A stretch of DNA of 51,679 bases from Herbaspirillum sp. YR522 (lineage in GTDB: Bacteria > Pseudomonadota > Gammaproteobacteria > Burkholderiales > Burkholderiaceae_D), in contig NZ_AKJA01000016.1 in assembly GCF_000282575.1 (NCBI RefSeq), forward strand, positions 1-51,679. The letters are read 5' to 3'. The notes beneath the pieces were generated by a model. That model saw only the letters and a list, made by a program, of their open reading frames with translations. It had not been told where the DNA came from and searched no databases. Shown here piece by piece: positions 47,429 to 51,679 of this stretch. A program made the translations under genes and the position numbers. Position 1 is the stretch's first letter. Each line of letters opens with the position of its first letter.

Positions 47429-48646
47429 ATGCGCAAGCTTCCCGAGCATTCCCCCGCTGGTCGCAAGCCGGTGTCGCCGGCCACCGCACGTTCGCCCCGG
47501 CTGTCGCCCGGCACCCGCCCGCAGGTGGCGCTGGTGCTGCAGGGTGGCGGCGCGTTGGGGGCTTACCAGGCCGGGGTCTACCAGGCGCTGCATGAAAACG
47601 GCTTGAGCCCGGACTGGGTGGTGGGCACCTCCATCGGCGCCATCAATGCCGCCATCATCGCCGGCAACCCACCCGAGAGCCGCGTCGAACGCCTGCGCCA
47701 GTTCTGGGACACGGTGTCCCATCCGGACCTGTTCGACCTGACCCAGGTACCCGATGGCCTGCGCCTGTGGTCGACCCGGTTGACCACGCTGGACACCTTC
47801 GTGCGCGGTGCGCCGGGCTTCTTCCGTCCGCGCCCGTTCAATCCGTTCGCGCTGGGCCTGGCGGTACCGGCCGAGGACGCCAGTTTCTACAGTACGGCCG
47901 AGCTGGAGCAGACCCTGCTGCGCCTGGTCGATTTCGATTACCTGAACCAGGCCGATGGCATGCGGCTGACCGTCAGTGCCGTGCGCGTGACCTGCGGCAC
48001 GCTGGCCAAGTTCGATTCGGCCAACGGCCGCATCGGCGCCGAGCACATCATGGCCAGCGGCGCCCTGCCCCCGGCGTTTGCTCCGGTACGCATCGATGGC
48101 GAGCTCTACTGGGATGGCGGGCTGTATTCCAATACCCCGCTGGAAGCCGTGCTGGGCGATGAACCGCGCGCCGATACGCTGTGCCTGATGGTCGACCTGT
48201 GGCATGCCGACGGCCCCGAGCCGACCACGCTGGAAGAAGTCCAGACGCGCGAAAAGGATGTCACCTTCGCCTCGCGCTCGCAGCGTCACATCGAGGCCTA
48301 CCTGAAGCAACACCATCTGCGCCGCGCCGCCCATGCACTGTACCAGCGCCTGCCGAGCGAGCTGCTCAGCGCGGCCGATCGCAAGATGATGGCCGAGCTG
48401 GGTGCCGACACCACCATCCATATCGTGCGCCTGCCCTATGCCGGGCGCGACTGGAACATGGCCTCCAAGGACGCCAACTTCGCCCGCGGCTCGGTCGCCT
48501 GGCGCTGGGAGCAGGGTTACCAGGATGGGCTGCGTGGCATCGAGGTCAGCGCGGCCTGTGAATTCGAATCCGACCAGGCGGGCATCGTGGTGCACGACCT
48601 GCCGGAGGGAACCAGCAGCACGAAAGCGACCGAACGTTCGTCCTGA
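47429..48646 (+). CDS. Patatin-like phospholipase family protein
   Basis: A 405-residue lipid-acyl hydrolase. The oxyanion-hole motif GGGALGAYQAG is at 39-49, the nucleophile elbow GTSIG has S68, and the catalytic Asp is D229 in DGG (YWDGGLYSN). The C-terminal part (about 260-380) resembles DUF3734. No signal peptide; a Pro/Arg-rich N-terminus of about 30 residues precedes the domain. AAAGGCAGG precedes the ATG. It stands next to the phasin gene, so a role with PHB granules or membrane lipids is possible. Confidence 0.9.
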   Translation: MRKLPEHSPAGRKPVSPATARSPRLSPGTRPQVALVLQGGGALGAYQAGVYQALHENGLSPDWVVGTSIGAINAAIIAGNPPESRVERLRQFWDTVSHPDLFDLTQVPDGLRLWSTRLTTLDTFVRGAPGFFRPRPFNPFALGLAVPAEDASFYSTAELEQTLLRLVDFDYLNQADGMRLTVSAVRVTCGTLAKFDSANGRIGAEHIMASGALPPAFAPVRIDGELYWDGGLYSNTPLEAVLGDEPRADTLCLMVDLWHADGPEPTTLEEVQTREKDVTFASRSQRHIEAYLKQHHLRRAAHALYQRLPSELLSAADRKMMAELGADTTIHIVRLPYAGRDWNMASKDANFARGSVAWRWEQGYQDGLRGIEVSAACEFESDQAGIVVHDLPEGTSSTKATERSS

Positions 48647-48705
48647 AACCGCTGCAGGCCGCGCCAGTGGCGGCGTGGCGTAAAGCAGACGGGTCTTCAG
48701 TTGAA

Positions 48706-48720
48706 TTGTGCGGCGCACAA
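48706..48720. promoter_or_regulatory. PhaR/PhbF-like operator, upstream copy
   Basis: TTGTGCGGCGCACAA is a perfect inverted repeat (6-3-6) with core TGC-N3-GCA, the kind of site described for PhaR/PhbF regulators of PHB genes. It lies just upstream of the phasin -35 box. The regulator gene is not in the window. Confidence 0.55.
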
Positions 48721-48727
48721 ATTTCAC

Positions 48728-48755
48728 TTGATTTCACCAAAGAAGGGCATAAAAT
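48728..48755 (+). promoter_or_regulatory. Phasin promoter
   Basis: -35 TTGATT, a 16-bp spacer and -10 TAAAAT, about 110 bp upstream of the phasin start. It is flanked on both sides by copies of the same 15-bp palindrome-like sequence. Confidence 0.6.
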
Positions 48756-48760
48756 AGGGA

Positions 48761-48776
48761 TTGTTGCGGCGCACAA
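48761..48776. promoter_or_regulatory. PhaR/PhbF-like operator, downstream copy
   Basis: TTGTTGCGGCGCACAA repeats the core TGCGGCGCACAAAT of the upstream copy 56 bp away. It covers the expected transcription start of the phasin gene, where a bound repressor would block initiation. Confidence 0.55.
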
Positions 48777-48866
48777 ATCACGATGATCTGCTGATGTCTG
48801 ATCCAATGCCGCTCCCGCGCCGGCTCGGCATATTGCATTACGGCTCATCCACACAAAGGAGATAAC

Positions 48867-49436
48867 ATGTTTTCGTTTCAAGATCAGTTTTCCGCCGCCA
48901 CCAAATCCAACCTGCAGGCACAGCTGGACCTGATCAATACCCTGACCGCGAAGGCCTTCGAGGGCGTCGAGAAAATCGTTGAACTGAACCTGTCGGCCAC
49001 CCGTGCCTCGCTGGAAGAAGCCACCGCCGTGGCGCGCCAGCTGGCGTCGGCCAAGGACCCGCAGGAAGCGCTGTCGCTGGCGTCGGCCCAGGCCCAGCCG
49101 GGCGCCGAGAAGGCAGCAGCCTATGGTCGTCACCTGGCCACCATCGTCTCGACCACCCAGGCCGAATTCACCCGTGCCGCAGAAGCGCAGATTGCCGAGA
49201 ACACCCGCAAGGTCAGCGCCTTGATCGATGAACTGAGCAAGAATGCGCCGCCGGGTTCGGAACAGGCCGTGTCGCTGCTCAAGGCGGCGCTGTCCAACGC
49301 CAATGCCGGCTACGAACAGTTGACCAAGAACAGCAAGCAAGCCGTCGAGGCACTGGAAGCCAACCTCAGCAACGCGACCCGCCAGTTCACGGCCGCCGCC
49401 GAGAAGGCGACCGGCGCGACCCGCGCCAAGAAGTAA
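48867..49436 (+). CDS. phaP: Phasin family protein
   Basis: A 189-residue amphipathic helical protein (MFSFQDQFSAATKSNLQAQLD...) with the phasin pattern TAKAFEGVEKIVELNLSATRASLEEA and a Lys/Ala-rich tail (TGATRAKK). Phasins coat polyhydroxybutyrate granules and control their number and size. AAAGGAGA lies just before the ATG and the gene ends in a strong terminator, as expected for an abundant protein. Two operator-like sites flank its promoter. Whether it is the main phasin of the cell is unknown. Confidence 0.93.
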   Translation: MFSFQDQFSAATKSNLQAQLDLINTLTAKAFEGVEKIVELNLSATRASLEEATAVARQLASAKDPQEALSLASAQAQPGAEKAAAYGRHLATIVSTTQAEFTRAAEAQIAENTRKVSALIDELSKNAPPGSEQAVSLLKAALSNANAGYEQLTKNSKQAVEALEANLSNATRQFTAAAEKATGATRAKK

Positions 49437-49458
49437 GCATCGCTGCCGCAGGGCCGAT

Positions 49459-49498
49459 AAAAAAAAGACCGCCGGGTGCAACCCCGGCGGTCTTTTTT
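49459..49498. terminator. Bidirectional terminator after phasin
   Basis: Stem GACCGCCGGG / CCCGGCGGTC with A8 on the left and T6 on the right. It serves phasin and the convergent flavoprotein gene. Confidence 0.92.
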
Positions 49499-49514
49499 CT
49501 TATGCGGCGCTGTT

Positions 49515-51122
49515 TCAGTGACGGCCGATGATGTCCAGTGCCAACGCCTCGGCCACGCGAATGCCGTCGATGGCAGCCGACATGATGCCGCCGGCATACC
49601 CGGCGCCTTCGCCGGCCGGATAGAGCCCGGCGGTATTGAGGCTCTGCAGGGTCTGGTCGTCGCGCTTGATGCGGATCGGCGACGAGGTGCGGGTCTCGAT
49701 GCCGGTCAGGACCGCATCGTGCATCGAGTAGCCACGGATCTGCTTGTCGAAGGCCGGCAATGCTTCGCGGATGGCGGTGATGGCATAGTCCGGCAGCGCT
49801 GCGTTGAGGTCGCCCAGCTTGACGCCGGGCTTGTACGACGGCGTGACGCTGCCGAGCGCAGTGGAAGGACGGTTGGCGATGAAGTCGCCCACCAGTTGCC
49901 CCGGCGCATCGTAGTTGCCGCCACCCAGCTCATAGGCGCGGCTTTCCCATTCGCGCTGGAAGGCGATGCCGGCCAGCGGATGACCGGGGTAGTCGCTGGG
50001 CGAGATGCCGACCACGATGCCGCTGTTGGCATTGCGCTCGTTGCGCGAGTACTGGCTCATGCCGTTGGTGACCACGCGTCCCGGCTCGGACGTGGCGGCC
50101 ACCACGGTCCCGCCCGGGCACATGCAGAAGCTGTACACCGAGCGACCGTTGCTGGCATGGTGCACCAGCTTGTAGTCGGCCGCGCCAAGGATGGGGTGGC
50201 CGGCGCTGGGCCCGAAGCGGCACTTGTCGATCAACGACTGGGGATGTTCCGCGCGAAATCCGATCGAGAAGGGCTTGGCCTCGATATAGACGCCGCGCCG
50301 GTAGAGCATCTCGAACGTATCGCGGGCGCTGTGGCCGACCGCCAGCACCACATGGTCGGCGGCCAGCTGTTGGCCGTTGGACAGGGTGACGCCGCGAATC
50401 CGGCCGTCTTCGATCAGCACGTCATCGACCCGTTGCTCGAAACGGAACTCGCCACCCAGGCGCACGATCTTCTCGCGCATCAGCTCGATCATCTTGACCA
50501 GGCGGAAGGTGCCGATGTGCGGCTTGCTGGCATACATGATCTCGGGTGGCGCATCGGCCGCCACGAATTCGGTCAGTACCTTGCGTCCGTAGTGCTTGGG
50601 ATCCTTGATCTGGCTGTAGAGCTTGCCGTCGGAGAAGGTCCCGGCGCCGCCCTCGCCGAACTGCACGTTCGATTCGGGCTGCAACTGGCGTTGGCGCCAC
50701 AGGCCCCAGGTGTCCTTGGTGCGTTCGCGCACGGTCTTGCCGCGTTCGAGCACGATCGGGTTGAAGCCCATTTCGGCCAGCAACAGCGCGGCGAACAGGC
50801 CGCACGGGCCAAACCCGATGACCAGCGGACGCTTGTCCAGTCCGGCCGGCGCCGTGCCCACATAGTGGTAGCCGGTGTCGGGTGTGGCAACGATGTTGTG
50901 CTTGCCCTGGTGGCGCGCCAGCACGGCGGCCTCGTCGCGCAGTTCGACATCGATGGTATAGGTCAGGATGACGGCCGACTTCTTGCGGGCGTCGTAGCTG
51001 CGGCGAAACAGGGTGAACCCCAGCAACTGGTCGGCGCCGATGGCGAGCCGTTCGAGGATGGCGGCCGTGAGGTCTTCTTCCGAGTGTTCGAGGGGGAGCT
51101 GGAGTTCATTGATGCGCAGCAT
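49515..51122 (-). CDS. FAD-dependent oxidoreductase, COG2509 type
   Basis: A 535-residue flavoprotein. An N-terminal domain of about 95 residues precedes the FAD fold (VIGFGPCGLFAALLLAEMG, G103-G108; ERG). Further marks are FGEGGAGTFSDGKLYSQIKD, VLAVGHSARDTFEML, FCMCPGGTVVAATSEPG and the C-terminal GLYPAGEGAGYAGGIMSAAIDGIRVAEAL. Enzymes of this group are widespread but uncharacterised. Its start lies 60 bp from the stop of mnmC on the same strand, so they may share a transcript. Function unknown. Confidence 0.88.
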   Translation of the reverse strand: MLRINELQLPLEHSEEDLTAAILERLAIGADQLLGFTLFRRSYDARKKSAVILTYTIDVELRDEAAVLARHQGKHNIVATPDTGYHYVGTAPAGLDKRPLVIGFGPCGLFAALLLAEMGFNPIVLERGKTVRERTKDTWGLWRQRQLQPESNVQFGEGGAGTFSDGKLYSQIKDPKHYGRKVLTEFVAADAPPEIMYASKPHIGTFRLVKMIELMREKIVRLGGEFRFEQRVDDVLIEDGRIRGVTLSNGQQLAADHVVLAVGHSARDTFEMLYRRGVYIEAKPFSIGFRAEHPQSLIDKCRFGPSAGHPILGAADYKLVHHASNGRSVYSFCMCPGGTVVAATSEPGRVVTNGMSQYSRNERNANSGIVVGISPSDYPGHPLAGIAFQREWESRAYELGGGNYDAPGQLVGDFIANRPSTALGSVTPSYKPGVKLGDLNAALPDYAITAIREALPAFDKQIRGYSMHDAVLTGIETRTSSPIRIKRDDQTLQSLNTAGLYPAGEGAGYAGGIMSAAIDGIRVAEALALDIIGRH

Positions 51123-51182
51123 TGCGGGACTTTCCGTGGGACTGGTTTGGCATGGCTGCAGTGGCAGCCGAAAGGCGACATT

Positions 51183-51679
51183 CTACTCCAGCCGGCGCCC
51201 ACCAAATCGGGCCGGATCCACCGCTGCGACCAGTTCGCGCGGCAACGGCAGCGGTTCGCGCTCGAGCATGCAAGCCAACAGCTCGGCCATCAACGGCGCC
51301 CAGATCAATCCCCGCGAAGCGTATCCCAGCAGGCCTTGCACGCCGCCCCCCTGCTCCATCGGCAGCGCTCCCACCAGCGGCAGCCGGTCGGGAGCGATGC
51401 AGCGAAAACCGACCCGCCCGGCGGCCAGGGTGGCTGGCGCCGGCACGTCGTAATGCGCGGCAAGCTGCGGCAGCATGTTGTTCAACCGCTGCAGGTTTTC
51501 GGCATGGCTGGCCGGCCGCAGTGCCGGGTCCTGGTCGCGGTCATAGCTGGCACCGATGCACAACTGGCCCTGGTAGGCGCGCGTCAGGTAGCCATCCCCG
51601 CACATGGCCACCGGCAGCACCGGGAAATCCGCCGCCAGATGGGTGACCTGGCCGCGCACCGCCTGCAGCGGCAGGGCGG
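51183..51679 (-). CDS. mnmC: tRNA 5-methylaminomethyl-2-thiouridine biosynthesis protein MnmC, C-terminal part
   Basis: The visible 165 codons are the end of the FAD-dependent oxidase domain of MnmC: LPLQAVRGQVTHL at the window edge, MCGDGYLTRAYQGQLCIGASY, VGFRCIAPDRLPLVGALP and GLLGYASRGLIWAPLMAELLA near the C-terminus. This domain removes the carboxymethyl group at the wobble uridine of certain tRNAs; the methyltransferase half lies outside the window. The frame is open to the last base, so the gene is cut by the window edge, not broken. Confidence 0.9.
   Translation of the reverse strand, partial: ALPLQAVRGQVTHLAADFPVLPVAMCGDGYLTRAYQGQLCIGASYDRDQDPALRPASHAENLQRLNNMLPQLAAHYDVPAPATLAAGRVGFRCIAPDRLPLVGALPMEQGGGVQGLLGYASRGLIWAPLMAELLACMLEREPLPLPRELVAAVDPARFGGRRLE

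Overview
The window looks like chromosomal DNA from a GC-rich betaproteobacterium, most likely order Burkholderiales, family Oxalobacteraceae. The family guess is my reading of the 16S rRNA sequence; a database comparison would settle it. Supporting traits are a PHB-type phasin beside a patatin-like protein, a DUF3717-like gene, and SfnB/DszA-type organosulfur genes. I see no insertion sequence, integrase, CRISPR array or prophage module. Gene density is high and most genes sit in tight operons.

Layout. Positions 1-6100 hold one complete ribosomal RNA operon on the minus strand (16S, tRNA-Ile, tRNA-Ala, 23S, 5S). Two promoters, boxA elements, RNase III processing stems and a terminator can be read. 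From 6.3 to 11.6 kb, also on the minus strand, lie an M20-type hydrolase, a GlrK/QseG/GlrR (QseE-G-F) envelope-sensing system and a periplasmic BON-domain gene. The BON gene has a near-perfect sigma-54 promoter and an upstream GlrR-like site. From 11.8 to 17.5 kb are a DHA2 drug exporter, an HD-GYP phosphodiesterase, a folE-BLUF pair, an orphan flgH and a lipoprotein.

From 17.6 to 27.9 kb is an amino-acid region. It has a D-amino-acid dehydrogenase with an SDR protein, a divergent polar amino-acid ABC importer (permease and ATPase) with an Lrp/AsnC regulator, a substrate-binding protein, a saccharopine-dehydrogenase-like enzyme and an HglS-like (DUF1338) 2-oxoadipate dioxygenase/decarboxylase. 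Together these suggest catabolism of lysine, 2-aminoadipate or a related D-amino acid. Two orphan fimbrial adhesin-like genes with shared upstream elements interrupt this region. From 28 to 33 kb are a small lipoprotein, an unknown protein with a Lys/Pro/Ala-rich N-terminus, an EamA transporter, two tandem 4-oxalocrotonate-tautomerase-like subunits with complementary active-site losses, and a racemase-family protein made of two fused domains.

From 33 to 45.5 kb is one long minus-strand gene row: two SfnB/DszC-like flavin monooxygenases, two paralogous peptide-type binding proteins, DppB/DppC permeases, a carboxymuconolactone-decarboxylase-like protein, a DszA/NtaA-type monooxygenase, a fused DppD-DppF ATPase and a MetQ-like binding protein. 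It reads as an organosulfur uptake and oxidative desulfurization locus. From 45.7 kb to the end are an MFS transporter with a coupled 39-residue membrane protein, a DUF3717-like gene, a patatin-like phospholipase, a phasin whose promoter is flanked by two PhaR/PhbF-like sites, a COG2509-type flavoprotein, and the C-terminal end of mnmC running off the window.
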